DNA of 64,000 nucleotides from positions 310,001 to 374,000 of the forward strand of contig JAMXDE010000026.1 of assembly GCA_026770025.1 (NCBI GenBank), written 5' to 3'. Positions 11,825 to 23,290 of the stretch are shown here, one piece after another; positions within the stretch are counted from its first letter, which is position 1; each line of letters starts with the position of its first letter. The position numbers and the translations under genes are program-made. The stretch is from Craspedostauros australis. Taxonomy: Eukaryota; Bacillariophyta; Bacillariophyceae; Mastogloiales; Achnanthaceae. The notes beneath the pieces are model-generated. The model searched no databases. It worked only from the letters and a program-made list of their open reading frames with translations, and was not told the origin of the DNA.

Positions 11825-11940
11825 TGTTGCCACGAACATAGTAGTTGGAATCCAGTGGTAACGAGATTAATCAGCCATTCTATTTCGTACCTGCACATCA
11901 CAACAACAACTACAGAAGCAGCAACTGCCACCGCTGATAT

Positions 11941-14191
11941 TTACTTGAAATCCGCGCGCACCACGTTCTCCACATCTTCCCGGATGATGAGCTGCGGATC
12001 GAAGTCGATATCGTCGGCCATCTGAGCCGAACGCATGCGCTTGCGGACCTCCGTACGGCATCCGGTGAGGAGCATCTCGCTGATACGGCCATTGCGCTCG
12101 CTGCGCCACGACGGCGTCGTCTCATCCTCCATGAGACGCGCGATGAGCATGGGTGTGAGGTCGTCCGTGAGGTCGAAGCCCTTGGCGTTGGCGAGGTCGA
12201 TGAAGATCTTGGAGAGCTCGAGGCAGGTGTAGTCGGGAAATTCGAAGTTGACCGGGAACCGTTTGCGCAGCTCGCCGTTGAAGACGAGGAAGGTCTGGAT
12301 CTCGACGGGGAATCCCGCCAGGATGACGAGGGGGTGGTTGTCCTCGCCGTTCTTGGAGGCCGACTCGTCGATGCTGCGGATGATTTCCATGATGGCGTCC
12401 GTGCCTGTGTCGACGCGATTTCTCTTGGAGGCCATGCCAAGGGTGTAGGCCTCGTCGATGAAGAGGATGCCGCCGCGCGCCTCGTCAATGACCTCGCGCG
12501 TCTTCATGATGGTGGTCTGCTTATCTCTGGCCACCAGATCCATGCGCTCGACCTCGAGGAACTTTGGTTTCCGGAGCAGTCCGAGCTCGTGGTAGACCTT
12601 GGCGAGGAGGCGCGCCACCGCGGTCTTTCCAGAACCAGGGTTGCCGACGAAGACCATGTGATCGGCCTTGGGACGGCCGTTGTCCTCTGCCAGCGCCGGT
12701 GGGATGATGTTGAGCGGGTGGCTGCGACCGCGCGGTCCTGTCGGGGGGACGAGAGACTCCTTGAGGTCGCTGATCTCCGCCGTTCGGCGCAGTCCACGCA
12801 CCTGCGACTTGATGTGATCGAGGCTGATGATGGAGGATAGGAGGTCCTCGACGCGATCCTTGGGCCCCGTCTGCATGCGGTCGTAGGAAGTGGCCATCGG
12901 TATGCCTCTGGAGTCTCTGGTGACGAGACGCGTGCGCTTCCGGATGGCGTCCATGAGGATGTTCTCGGCATCCACCTGTCCCTTGCCACGGCCATCCTCG
13001 AGCTGGTCGGAGAAGGCGATCTCGAGCTCGTTGGGGTCCATGCCGGCCGAGTAGAGGGCGTGCGGGAAACGATCCGCGAGCTTGCGCACGGCCGCGAGGG
13101 CCAGCTTGAGGTCCTTGTTCTTGGCACCTCCCGAGTTGCGCATGCCGCCCAATCTGCGCTCCAGGGCGTTGGCCTGCTCGTCGAACCTCTCCGCTTTCTG
13201 ACGGCGCGTGAGCTCCGGCGGTGGCGGACGTCCCTCGAGCATGGCGACGACCTGCTCGTTTGGGTTTTCGCTGGCGACGATGAGGTCCAGCGGCGTCATG
13301 CCTTCATCGTTCTGGAGGTGGAGGGCATCTGGGTAGGCCTCGATGAGGAGGCGCACGACCTCTGGCTCCGCGCGCTTGGCGGCCGCCATGTGGAGGGGCA
13401 GGGATCCGTACTGGTTGCGCACGGTGGCACCTTCGGGATGGCGTCCCAGCAGGACCTCGACGGTCTCGATGGGTGCCTCCCACATGGCCGCCTGATGGAT
13501 GGGGAGGTTGCCCACTCCGTTTGGTTGCGATGCGCCGCCTGGGTATGCCTTCAGCAACGCCTCGATGACATCCGCGCTGGCCTGGAAACTGCAAGCCGCA
13601 TGCAGCGGCAGGTTGCCTCGCTCATTGAGGCGTGAAGCTTCTTCCGGGAACGATGGTTGCTGTGATGCCAATGCCAATGTCAGTGTTCGAGTTGATATAG
13701 ATAATGTCGTCGTTGTCGTCGTCGTCGTTGGTGGTGGTGTTAAGGATGATGGTGATGGTGAGGTTTGAGAATTGAAGACGGAAGTATTATATCACACGAA
13801 GAGTTGAAAATGTGAGGCCAGATGGGACGAAATGGAGAATGCGAATCGAGCACTCCATTGATACTTGCGAAGAATGACAACACTGCGCTCCGCCGTCCTC
13901 TCGAATGTGGTAGGTGGTAGAGTAGCATTAGTGCCGTGCCCTTCCTTCAGCATGAGAGAGGATCCAGCCATCCATGCATCCATCCATGCATCCGTACTCA
14001 TGGCATGGCCGAGCATATGCACCATAAAAGCACCGCACCCTGCAATTGCACCCGCAGCTGCATCCAGAGATGATGCCAAAGATGATGATTGTAGATGATG
14101 ATAATCTAGCAGTGTTGTTTTGACGTACCTTGCTGCGAGAGAGCAAGGCTCCGAATCCCTTGCAGAGATCGTGAAGCTGCGTGTCGGACAT
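11941..14191 (-). CDS. Ankyrin-repeat protein with CbxX/CfxQ-type AAA ATPase domain (active-site intact)
   Basis: Predicted two-exon gene, complement of 11941-13659 joined to 14129-14191, giving 593 residues. Exon 1 encodes 21 residues and ends at a strong donor (AAG|GTACGT). The 469-bp intron ends in cacag, and the join is in phase 0. The main exon alone has no ATG before its ankyrin repeats, which supports a separate first exon. Residues about 30-160 carry three to four ankyrin repeats of the stramenopile GNLPLH...A.LLKAYP type. The AAA domain has Walker A GNPGSGKT (360-367), Walker B ILFIDEA (419-425, Asp423), sensor LVILAGFP and an arginine-finger segment LRKRF (485-489). CbxX proteins include Rubisco activases, but no plastid targeting signal is seen and the ankyrin fusion suggests a cytosolic scaffold or remodelling role. 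It is divergently paired with the paralogue at 15325. Confidence 0.83.
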
Positions 14192-15324
14192 GGTGACTGT
14201 CTTGTGCAGGGAACGTTTTGGTGCTGATAGCTGCTGTACTCAATGCTCGTGCAGCGTCGGCTCTCCAATGTGGTTGGTTACAGTGGTCACAGTGGTTGCA
14301 GTCGATGCCTGGAGGGTCAACAAGGCTGCTTCGTCTTGCTGCCTTCTTGGCTTGTTAGCTTGTCAGGTTCTTGGCTTGTTGGTTTGCTTCTGTTGAAGGA
14401 CAAGGTGGGATCAGTCTGGGATCAGTCTGGGAGCTGTTCCGAATAGAACGCGCAAGCCACAAAGGAAGGAGTTGACAATGATGATGCTCAACTCAACTGT
14501 ACGGCAATACTCTGCCTGTTGAATCTCTCTTCGCTCCACCTTGCTCCACCCGCCAAGACAGACAACCAAGGGCAACGACCACAACAGAGACAGCAACAAC
14601 CGAAGACCATGGCGAACGCGCCTGTCCCAACAAGACACCACAACACGCCGCGCCAAAAAAAGCCAACTCGTTGCAACTCGCACGATCCAGCGCGACAACG
14701 GGGAACTGCGCTGTTCGTCACGCATCTTCGGCCAGGAGGATCCGTTGAGTGGCGAAATCCTTCGATTTTTCGATTATTTGACTACTCAGACTCGGATTGA
14801 TTAAGCGAGGCACATGCAACATAACGGTTCTGCAACCTGAATCGACAAAATAAATGGACTCAACAGAAGACACGAGGTCACGAAAACAGGCGCAGACACA
14901 ACCGCGGGCGTTACCGAAGAGGCAAGGGAGGAAAGAAACAAACAAACAAGCCAGCCAACCAAGCAACAACAACGACCGCATCTTGTGCACGCTCCGAAGT
15001 TGCGCCATCGTTGGTGTCATCGCCATTGTCGTCGCTGCTGTCGGCATCTTTCAAGTCGCAAGATCAAGCACCGCAACGGCAACGACAATAGAGCACCAAC
15101 TCAACGGCAACAGATTGAAGCAAAGCAAAGTCATCTTGCTGACACTCCGCACACCATCTTGATCATCACGAATCCGGGGCGAACATCGGACGAAGCCAAA
15201 CGAAGTCGGAAGCAGATACTGTCGCATACCGCACGATACTGCACTACTATACGCTGCACGAATATCGCACAGTCCGCACTGTATAGCACCAAGAGCACAG
15301 CAAGAAAAGGAAAGAAAGAAGAGG
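14192..15324. other. Shared divergent promoter region of the two ankyrin-AAA genes
   Basis: 1.1 kb separates the ATG of the two head-to-head paralogues, so they probably share control sequences. AC/AG-rich low-complexity sequence precedes each gene. No additional gene is supported. Confidence 0.5.
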
Positions 15325-17507
15325 ATGACAATGGCAGCATCCGGAGAGTACACCGATCTGCATGAGGTCGCCAAAGGATGGAAGGCGGCCATTGCGAGGT
15401 CCACAGACCCAGCCACCAGGTATGTAAGATTCATTCCAATGATTGCTCAGCATGTCATACAATGCAATATAATGCAATGCAATGGAATGAAGCAAGAAAG
15501 CAAGCAAGAATGGCGCCATGCAGGACACACGTCTCCTATCACTCATACGATAGCCTTGCATCCCGTCTCCCACCTCACCTGACCTTACTTGCTCTACCTT
15601 CTCCCCAACCTCATCAACACAACTTCCACTATCGCATACACCAATACACATCCATTGCAATCACTGCGATCGCCGCAATCACGGTAATCACTCGACCTGT
15701 GTCCATTGGTGCACGACTACTTGCATGAACGCAACAATACCATCATGCGACACAATCATGCACTATCACGAATCATACATCACATCATGTATCTTGTATT
15801 ATATCGTATTGTATTACATCGTATCGTATTTATATATATGTATGTATGTATCATGCATGACACGGCAGGCATGAGGCACAGGTAAAGAACGACCGTGGAA
15901 ACCTGCCATTGCACACGGCAGCATCCTTCCGCGCACCCCTCGAGGTCACGGAAGCGCTGCTGGAGGCATACCCGGAGGCTGCATCCATCACCAACAACTA
16001 CGGAAACCTGGCGCTGCACTTCACTGCGTGGAAGAAGGGACCGCTCGATGTGGAGAAGCTGCTGCTCAAGGTCTTCCCAGAAGGAGCGGCGCAGAAAAAC
16101 AACCACGGCAATCTGCCGCTGCACTACGCCGCGCACTACAACGCCCCCCTCGAAGTCGTCGAAGCGCTCTACAATGCTTACCCGGAAGGCGCCACGCAGA
16201 AGAACAACGACAACAACACCCCGCTCGATCTGGCCATCGCCGACGGCGCCTCCCCCAACGTCGTGGCCCTGCTGCAGGGCAAGTCCGTCCCACCCACCGA
16301 CGACGAGATCCTGGCGGCCTCCCAGCGACGCTTCGAAGCGCTCGAGAAGGAGATGAAGAAGTACAACCAGCGCAATCAGGGCACCAGCGAGGAGATGGAG
16401 ACCGTCCTCTCCGTCCTCATGGACATCAACGAGGGCCACCGTCACGCCCTCTACTCGGCCGGCATCATCCCGGAGAAGGCCACGGGCATCGAATCCATGC
16501 TGGATCAGGTGCGCAAGGCCGCTGCGGCCGACGTGGCTCCCTCCGTCATGGGCGAGGACACCTTCATGGGCCGCAACGACAACGAGGATGAGGCGCAGCT
16601 CATCGAGGACGCCCTCTGTCCGCCGGATGACGTCGTGGAGATCGCCCTCTCCAAGCTCGTCGGTCTCGAGTCGGTCAAGAACCAGGTGCGCGGGCTGCGA
16701 CGCACCATCGAAATGAACGACCGCGACAAGCCGACGGTCCGCATCCCGCCCAACCACCTCGCGCTGCAGGGCAATCCGGGCACGGGCAAGACCACCGTCG
16801 CCAAGATCCTCTCGCAGGTCCTCTTCGAGATCGGCGCCGTCAAGAACCGAAACTTCGTCATCTGCGGGCGTGACGACCTCATCGATCGCAAGTCCGAGGT
16901 CCGCACCATCCAGAAGACGCGACGTGTCCTGGAGCGTGCCTCGGGAGGCGTCCTCATCCTCAAGGAGGCCTACACCCTCCTGCCATCCACGGCGCGTCCC
17001 AGGGGGAGAGACCACGGTGGCGCGGCACTGCGGGAGATCGCGCGCATCCTGCCCTCCGGTAACCCACTCGTCGTCCTTACAGGATCGCCGCTGGACCTGC
17101 AGCGGATCCTCTCCAGCGACATTGGCTTCAAGAACTTCTTCCTCACGCGCGTCGAATTCCCCGATCCCTCACCGGAACAGGTCGCGCGCATGTTCATGGG
17201 CAAGATGACGGAGAAGGGTTTGATCGCCGGCGACGGCGTCACGGTCGAGTACCTCGCGGAGCTCATCGCCACCAACACGGATGAAGACTGGCGGTTGGAG
17301 CGCAACGGCCGCGTCAGCGAGCTCCTCGTCTACGCCGTGCGGTCCGAATTGCGCCGCCGCATCAACTTTGACGATCAGGCCTCCAAGATGTCCGTCAGCC
17401 CCATCAAGCTCATGAGCGGGGGATCGGCGCGTATGCCGGCCTTTGCACCGGAGGAGGTCTTTGTCACCGTGGAAGATATCCAGAATGCCGTCGTCAACGG
17501 TCTTTAA
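15325..17507 (+). CDS. Ankyrin-repeat protein with degenerate CbxX/CfxQ-type AAA domain (predicted pseudo-ATPase)
   Basis: Predicted two-exon gene, 15325-15419 joined to 15869-17507, giving 577 residues. Exon 1 (31 codons plus two bases) ends at ACCAG|GTATGT. The acceptor cggcag before 15869 restores the frame across the ankyrin region. Three to four ankyrin repeats cover residues about 40-160. Walker A is intact (GNPGTGKT, 333-340). In Walker B the conserved Asp is replaced by Lys397 (VLILKEA in place of ILFIDEA), and the arginine-finger segment has become GFKNFF (451-456) where the paralogue has LRKRF-type sequence. ATP binding may survive, but hydrolysis is unlikely. The middle linker (HALYSAG) and C-terminal helical domain (NGR-SE-L) match the paralogue at 11941-14191, so this is a duplicated partner that probably works with or regulates it. 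Confidence 0.83.
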
Positions 17508-17902
17508 CATTCCAACCAACGCAATCTCTGTTCGTATTGTAGGTAACTCGCTCAATCAAACAATCTCACATAGCCAATACTATCACATTGCAATGATCAT
17601 GTTTGTTATTGTTGCTGTTTGGTGGCTTGGACTTGGAATCATGGCAGAGCGTTTGTGTGTCTGCCTCAATGAGTTCATCTCCTCATGACCGAGAGGATCT
17701 TCATTGTGGTGTGTAGTGACGCACAAGGTCTACCAGAAGCTCTCTCCTCATTCCTCTCTAGCCCATGCAGAATAGATAATAATGATACAATCTCTATCGT
17801 TACATCTCCTCACCTTGCTTGCCAAGAAGAGCATGCCACTTTCACGCTAACGCTACTTCTAACGTCAACACCAACACCTCCAGACACTGGAAAAGACACC
17901 TC
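17508..17902. other. Convergent spacer
   Basis: Short AT-richer spacer between the 3' ends of the ankyrin-AAA gene (+) and the mitochondrial carrier (-). No coding sequence or RNA gene is seen. Confidence 0.5.
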
Positions 17903-19402
17903 TCATGACAACTCTCCCTCGCCAGCTTCCGTCCTCCCTTCCAACACATTCTTCGTGGCCCGGAATATGGCAAAGGACAGCCCCGTCCCGATCATGTTCT
18001 TGAGCACGGCCGGAACGATCCCGCGATAGAAGGACGCGACGCCTTCGCGTTTGTAGATGGCGCGCGCGCAATCGACCATACCGACGTGAGGATGGGACGC
18101 GCTGCTGTGCAACGTGCTGGTGCCGAAGACTGCCTGGGCCTGCAACCGCTTCTTGACCGTGTCCATGGGATAGACGACGATCTTGCTCGTGGCGCCGGCG
18201 ATCGAACCCGCGTAACCCGACACGGAGACGGTCTTGTTATGATCCTGCCGCGTGAGGTACTCGTAGATGGAGAAGTTGAGACCCATGTAGGGGACGATCT
18301 GCAGCACGGCGGGCAGGCCACCTGCGTAGAAACCGCGCACGCCTTGGTTGCGGTAGATGTCGGCAGCGAATCCCGCGATGGAGGTTGGCGGGCGTTGCAA
18401 GTGTGGTCTGGTCGCTTTTGGTGTTGCGGCGGGTATCGTGTCCGCAAGGCCTCTTGCCGCGAACGCGGTCCTGCACAGATCGAATGGATACGTGATGAGC
18501 GTCGCACAGGTTCCCGCCACAGCGCCCGATAGAAATGCGACCACCGTCTTTCGCTGTCCCAGATTGTGGATTTCATTCTTTCCATCTTTACTGCTTGTGG
18601 TCGCATTTTCGGGTATGATGGCGGCCGTGATGATCTGCTGCAACCTGCCGTAGACTGCGAACTGGACCATGGCGTATCCCGCCCAAAGGTAGGTGGCTGC
18701 GAGGTTGCCGCGGAACAGAGCGAAGATGCTGCCCTCCTTCTGCACGATCTCCTTGAGCTGTGACCAAAGCGAGAATGAAGATCGTAGCGGATACTCAACC
18801 GACGATGCTGTGCCGCCGATGCCCGAGCTAGCCGTTGGGGCGGATAGCTGCATCCTTATTCTGATCAAATCCAATGGGGCCGTCGCCAATCGCGCTGTTG
18901 TTTGTGACATGTTCATCACCATCATGTTCCCCAGCATCGTTGGTGTTAAGATAGGTAGACAGTTATATGGATAGATAGTTAGATAGATAGAGACGGAGGA
19001 ATTGTGTTGTCTTGCATTGCATTGCATGCATTGCAGCAAGAGCATGTGAGTTCCATGTACTCTGGAGAGAGCAGGGCACTTCATCCGAGCGGATGGGATG
19101 AATGACTCTGGCAACCAAGTGGAGCATGACAGAGCACAGTAGTGTCGAGCAACTCCGTTCATGCATTGCATATAGCATGACAAGAGCTCCAGCAATGCAC
19201 TTTGCTCCAAGAGCAACAGACGCGATATGAGTCTCCGTTGTAGCGCGCGCAGATGACACACACATCATAGACCTCTATGGAGCAGCGTGATTCGTAATAT
19301 GGTATGATATGATATAACACCATACGAGCACATACCTCCAGCTCCCGCTGTGCCGCCTGCAAGTGCGTTGTGCCACCATGGATAATCGTCTTCGTTGGGC
19401 AT
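17903..19402 (-). CDS. Mitochondrial thiamine pyrophosphate carrier (SLC25A19/Tpc1-like)
   Basis: Predicted two-exon gene, complement of 17903-18894 joined to 19336-19402, giving 352 residues. Exon 1 ends at CTGGAG|GTATGT. The acceptor acaacag before 18894 joins in phase and produces the family sequence AGGTAGAGARLATAPLDL without a gap. The three mitochondrial-carrier signatures follow: PLDLIRIRMQ in repeat 1, PFDLCRTAFAARG in repeat 2 and PMDTVKKRLQ in repeat 3. The second, with FAA-G, and the spacing GMVDCAR...EG...FYRG match thiamine pyrophosphate carriers of the inner mitochondrial membrane, which exchange cytosolic cofactor for nucleotide. Six membrane segments are expected. A Thr/Ala/Pro-rich insert lies in the middle repeat. 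The intron is 441 bp and contains gata-type simple repeats. Confidence 0.85.
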
Positions 19403-20388
19403 TCGGATGAATGAGTACGTTGAATGGATGAATGAGTACGTTGAATGAATGAATGGATGAGTCAGCGAATGGGAAAGAAGTATCGCGGAGAGTGATCCAC
19501 TGCGGCTATTGCTCTGCACTCTTCGCCCAGCCGACTTCTTGCTTGCTTCGCCGCTGTTGCGCCTGAGATGACAGAATCCGTGGTAGAAGTTGTGCTACTC
19601 TCTCTCTTTACAGCTGCATTCCTCAACACTCTACTCTATGTGCATGTATGCGATGGTCGACAAATGAATCGTCATACAGTGAGATCTTTCAATACAACCA
19701 ACGACAAGAATGGAAAAGACAGAGAAGACGCGGAGGCCTCAAACATGCCAATTGGGCTTCGTTTCCGCGATGTGATCATCGTGGACGCGTCTTGCTTCTT
19801 GTCGTGTAGTTGTCGAAATGAGAATAGGGTGTCCCTCATGTAGGTAAGAGTGTCCATATTCAAATTGAATCTGCGCTTGGGCGCACCATCTGGATGTGTA
19901 GACAGTGGAAGATCATCGACCGCGACACTCGCAACAATACCATCTCTCTCGCTAACTCTTCAAATTGTGTTGTTGCAACATCTCATGGGGACATATAATA
20001 GAATATAATAGAATAGTAGAGATGATGGAAATGGTATTGTACTTGGATGTCAATGTATAATATTTGCCTGTGGCTGTGCTTGTCGATGAGTTGATGTCGT
20101 GTTCGCCCATGAAACCTCACGAACCAACCGGGCGTCTCGCTCTTCATCTTTAACTCTCTTTCTCTCTCTCTCTTTCTTTCTGCAGCTAACTCAGCATGTT
20201 TGGTTGTTCGCCTGCCCATGTACGAGAAGAACACTTTCCAACTCCATCCCGTTTGTCTCAGTTCCAATGCGTTGCGTCGCTTGGCGTTGCACGGAGGAGA
20301 TTCACTCATGACAACTATTCCCCGTTGCCACTGGTGTCAGAACGCTGTCTGTCCATCCATCATTTCTAGCATGCGCATATTAACGCGA
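19403..20388. other. Intergenic region between the carrier and WDR89-like genes
   Basis: This holds the promoter and leader of the carrier gene (minus strand) and the 3' end of the WDR89-like gene. A pyrimidine tract (tctctctct) lies near 20160. Several short open frames show no resemblance to known proteins. Confidence 0.5.
19405..19446. repeat. 21-bp direct repeat in the carrier gene leader
   Basis: Two perfect copies of a 21-bp unit beginning ggatgaatgagtacg lie directly upstream of the carrier ATG on the minus strand, followed by partial copies. They would fall in the 5' untranslated leader. Confidence 0.8.
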
Positions 20389-21783
20389 TCAGTAGGGACC
20401 CACGGACATCTTCTTGCGTTCCCTTCGATTCTTGCCGCCACCTCTTCGACCCACCACGGCGCTGCTCCTCCGAATTGACGACTGCAGTGGCACCGCGACG
20501 GTTCGGCTCGATTGCGGCAGGACGAGATTCCATTCGCATATCCGGGCGTCCTCCCCCGCCGTGACAAAGACGCTGGGCGACACGAATGACCAGTCGCGCA
20601 GGATGCCGCGATGACCGCTGCGCAGGACGTTCTGTATCGCGATGCCGTGATCGTCGATCTTGAAGAGCTGCGTGTCGCCGCAGGAGCTGCCGCCGAGCAG
20701 GAACAGCTCCTGCTGCAGCACGTCCCAATGGCAGTTGACGAGGTAGTCGACGCGATCGCTTTCGGCGGCGCCAATCATGGCGGGCACATCCATCATGCCG
20801 CGATCGATGCCGGGTGTTTGGGTGGCCTGCGTGGTCAGGTGCGTCAGATGCTGGCGCAGGCCCGGGCCAAAGTCCTTCTGGCAGATGCTGTTGTCCATCT
20901 GCCACAGCTTGAGCGTCTCGCATCCCGTGAGCGTGTAGATGGCCGACGATTGCGGACCGAAGAAGCCGAGACGACGGATGGACGATTGAGTCGTGAGGAC
21001 GTTCTGCAGCGCGGCCTCTTCCGTCGGATGCTTCGTGTCGAAGACGTTGACGAGACCGTCCTCCCCGCCGGATGCAAACACCGACGTCGTCGTCGTGGTC
21101 GTCCCGAAGGACGCCATCGTCTGGAACTCCACCTGCGTCACTTCATCCGTGTGCGCGTGCTGGTACGTTCCCAGCAACCCAGACGTGCCGCGGATGTCAA
21201 AGAAGTGCACGCGTGATTTGCTGCTGCCGACTGCGGCGATGGCGCCCTCAAATCCCAACGAAACGGACAGCGCAGCCTCACCAGCAAGCGGGAGCTTGAG
21301 TTGCATCTTGGGAGCAGATTCGCGGATGTCGTAGAGCGCGACGGTGCCATCGTTGGAGGCCGTGACGAGCACGTGAGGATTGGTGGTGGTGGGATCGCCC
21401 GTGAGTTCGTTGACGAAGCCGTGACTGCTGCCTCCTCCCTTGGTGACGATCTTCTGCTTGACATGCAGCCTCTCCTGATCGTAGATGTGAACCTCCCCGT
21501 TGCTGATTGCGCAGCCGATCCAGCCGTGCATCGCCTTCAAACTGAGGACCCAGTCGCCTTGATCATAGTAGTTGCAGTTCTCCTCCGCTCCATCTCCTGC
21601 ATCTCCTCCATCCACTCCATCTCCTCCATCCACTCCATCTCCCATGCTGCTCTCCGAGGACGTCGTTGACGCATTCGTCAAGGTGGATGCTGAGGCGTTG
21701 AAGCGCGAGGCCTTGACCTTCGGATTGAAGCTCGTGACAATCGTCCGGCTCGGTGTGATCTTTCCCTTGCTCAACATCGTCAT
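20389..21783 (-). CDS. WDR89: WDR89-like WD40-repeat protein
   Basis: 464-residue single-exon beta-propeller protein. Stretches matching the WDR89 family include a first-blade IYDQERL segment, HTDEVTQVEF, SGGEDGLVNVFD, a Leu/Trp blade after IYTLTGCE, and the final blade SGHRGILRDW...VTAGEDARICEWN. WDR89 has no settled biochemical role, so a scaffold or binding function is inferred. The N-terminus (about 60 residues) is Ser/Thr/Gly/Asp-rich and the C-terminus ends in a basic Arg/Lys tail. The start is the first ATG of the frame. Upstream, the frame runs open through a purine-rich tract and would add a Lys/Glu/Arg-rich peptide, but only from a non-ATG start. Confidence 0.8.
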   Translation of the reverse strand: MTMLSKGKITPSRTIVTSFNPKVKASRFNASASTLTNASTTSSESSMGDGVDGGDGVDGGDAGDGAEENCNYYDQGDWVLSLKAMHGWIGCAISNGEVHIYDQERLHVKQKIVTKGGGSSHGFVNELTGDPTTTNPHVLVTASNDGTVALYDIRESAPKMQLKLPLAGEAALSVSLGFEGAIAAVGSSKSRVHFFDIRGTSGLLGTYQHAHTDEVTQVEFQTMASFGTTTTTTSVFASGGEDGLVNVFDTKHPTEEAALQNVLTTQSSIRRLGFFGPQSSAIYTLTGCETLKLWQMDNSICQKDFGPGLRQHLTHLTTQATQTPGIDRGMMDVPAMIGAAESDRVDYLVNCHWDVLQQELFLLGGSSCGDTQLFKIDDHGIAIQNVLRSGHRGILRDWSFVSPSVFVTAGEDARICEWNLVLPQSSRTVAVPLQSSIRRSSAVVGRRGGGKNRRERKKMSVGPY

Positions 21784-21831
21784 ACTTCCTCCTTCCTTCC
21801 TTTCTTCCTTCCTTCCTTCCTTTCTTTCCTC
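21784..21831. repeat. Polypyrimidine (cttcc)n tract in the WDR89-like leader
   Basis: A nearly pure pyrimidine run made of cttc/ttcc units sits directly upstream of the WDR89-like ATG; it is polypurine on the transcribed minus strand. It could influence transcription or form unusual DNA structure. Confidence 0.8.
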
Positions 21832-23290
21832 GTTCGTCAGCAAACAACGATGCACAAGAACTCGACTGATACGCCCAACTCAATTCAACCCTTTTCGATG
21901 CAATGCAATCCAGTCCAATCCAATACAATGCAACACGACACAGCAGAATACAAGATGGAATACAAGAGAAGGAACGCAATGCAACGCAACGCAATTCAAT
22001 TCAATTCAATTCAATGCAATGACAGGAGATGACACGAGATGGAGCGTCAAGAGGCGGTACTTGTTCCACAGAAGAGCAATCCAATTCACCAACGAACACA
22101 ATCAGCACGCGAAACACGTGCACAAACGAGTTGGTCGCGTTGGCGCGGCAATTTCAAATTCACTCTGTTGGCTGGTGGGACAGAGTGAGTCATGCATAAC
22201 GGGCCAATGGGAAGCTTGTCCGTATCCTCTGTTTTGGTCTGGACTGCGTGCGGTATTCCATTTTTTGGCGACGTGTTTGAACGAAGGCGAAGTTGGGGCA
22301 AACTATCTCATGGAGTGCAGAGTCAAGACACAATCTCAGATTCCGTTGTTTGGCATCGATAGATCGCAGGGACGGAAGATGATGCGACGTTGCAGCTTGC
22401 AGATGTCCTTGGTGAATGCTTTGACAGAGGCATCGCTCTGTCTTTGGCGGAAGGCATCTTCCATAGAAGTTGGTCCAATGGCATTGCGATGCTGAATGAA
22501 ACAGGATTCATAGTTCCGGCTTATATACTGCACGTATTCGACGAGAAAGTGACTCTGCGTCTACACCTGGAACGCTGATCCCAAGAGCATGATGCTCTGA
22601 ACTCCATCCTCTGGCTCTATTCTACTCGAAGATGATTTGGTTTGTACAGGAATGAGGTTTACGCTGTTATAAATGTGTTTACGGATTTGCGTTTGCATGT
22701 CACATTACATGCAGACCCTCATTCTGCGAGAAGTAAGTCAATGAGTTCACTTGGAAGAAAGTTCTGTGAACCTCGAATGAGTCTTTCCCAAGGTTGCGGT
22801 GTTGTTGGCATAAATGCATGGTTGCGAATGTGTGGATGAAAGCACGTTTCTACTCGTGCTTGTGCATCTGTGCACATTCTCAGCCACTGTTGCACCTGCT
22901 GCGACGAGCATGCGAAGTCGTTGCGTGCCTGCCAGGTGTGTCGCGGAAGTTGTGGTTGAATGTTGGTTTGCCGGATGGTATCGTTGCTCTTCGGAACGCT
23001 GGTACTTGAATGCGCCGTATCATGTCACAATGCAGTTCATTGCATGACATAACGAACGCGGTCGCCCATCTCTCCAAGTGACTTCCTCCTCAACAGGAAA
23101 GGAAGGGAATGCGAGATAGAGAGCAGAACACCATCCTGTGCTTCTTCGTGATGCTTCGCGCGCAAACTCATCAGTGCGGACCGTGCGTCATCGCCGCCAT
23201 CCAGCTGGATGGGTTGTGATCCAGTCAAGAAATATGAGGGAAAGCTACACGGCCACGCTGTGATGCGCACAAGACACTGCGACAGCGAAC
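21832..23290. other. Intergenic region between WDR89-like and light-harvesting genes
   Basis: Upstream sequence of the WDR89-like gene and downstream sequence of the light-harvesting gene. The first 190 bp are built of caat-, caattc- and atgcaa-type short repeats (for example aattc four times near 21992-22013). The rest shows only short open frames without family resemblance. Confidence 0.5.

Noticed and set aside
15780-17015. 411-codon minus-strand open frame
   Set aside because: It is antisense to the second ankyrin-AAA gene and arises from that gene's GC-rich codon usage.
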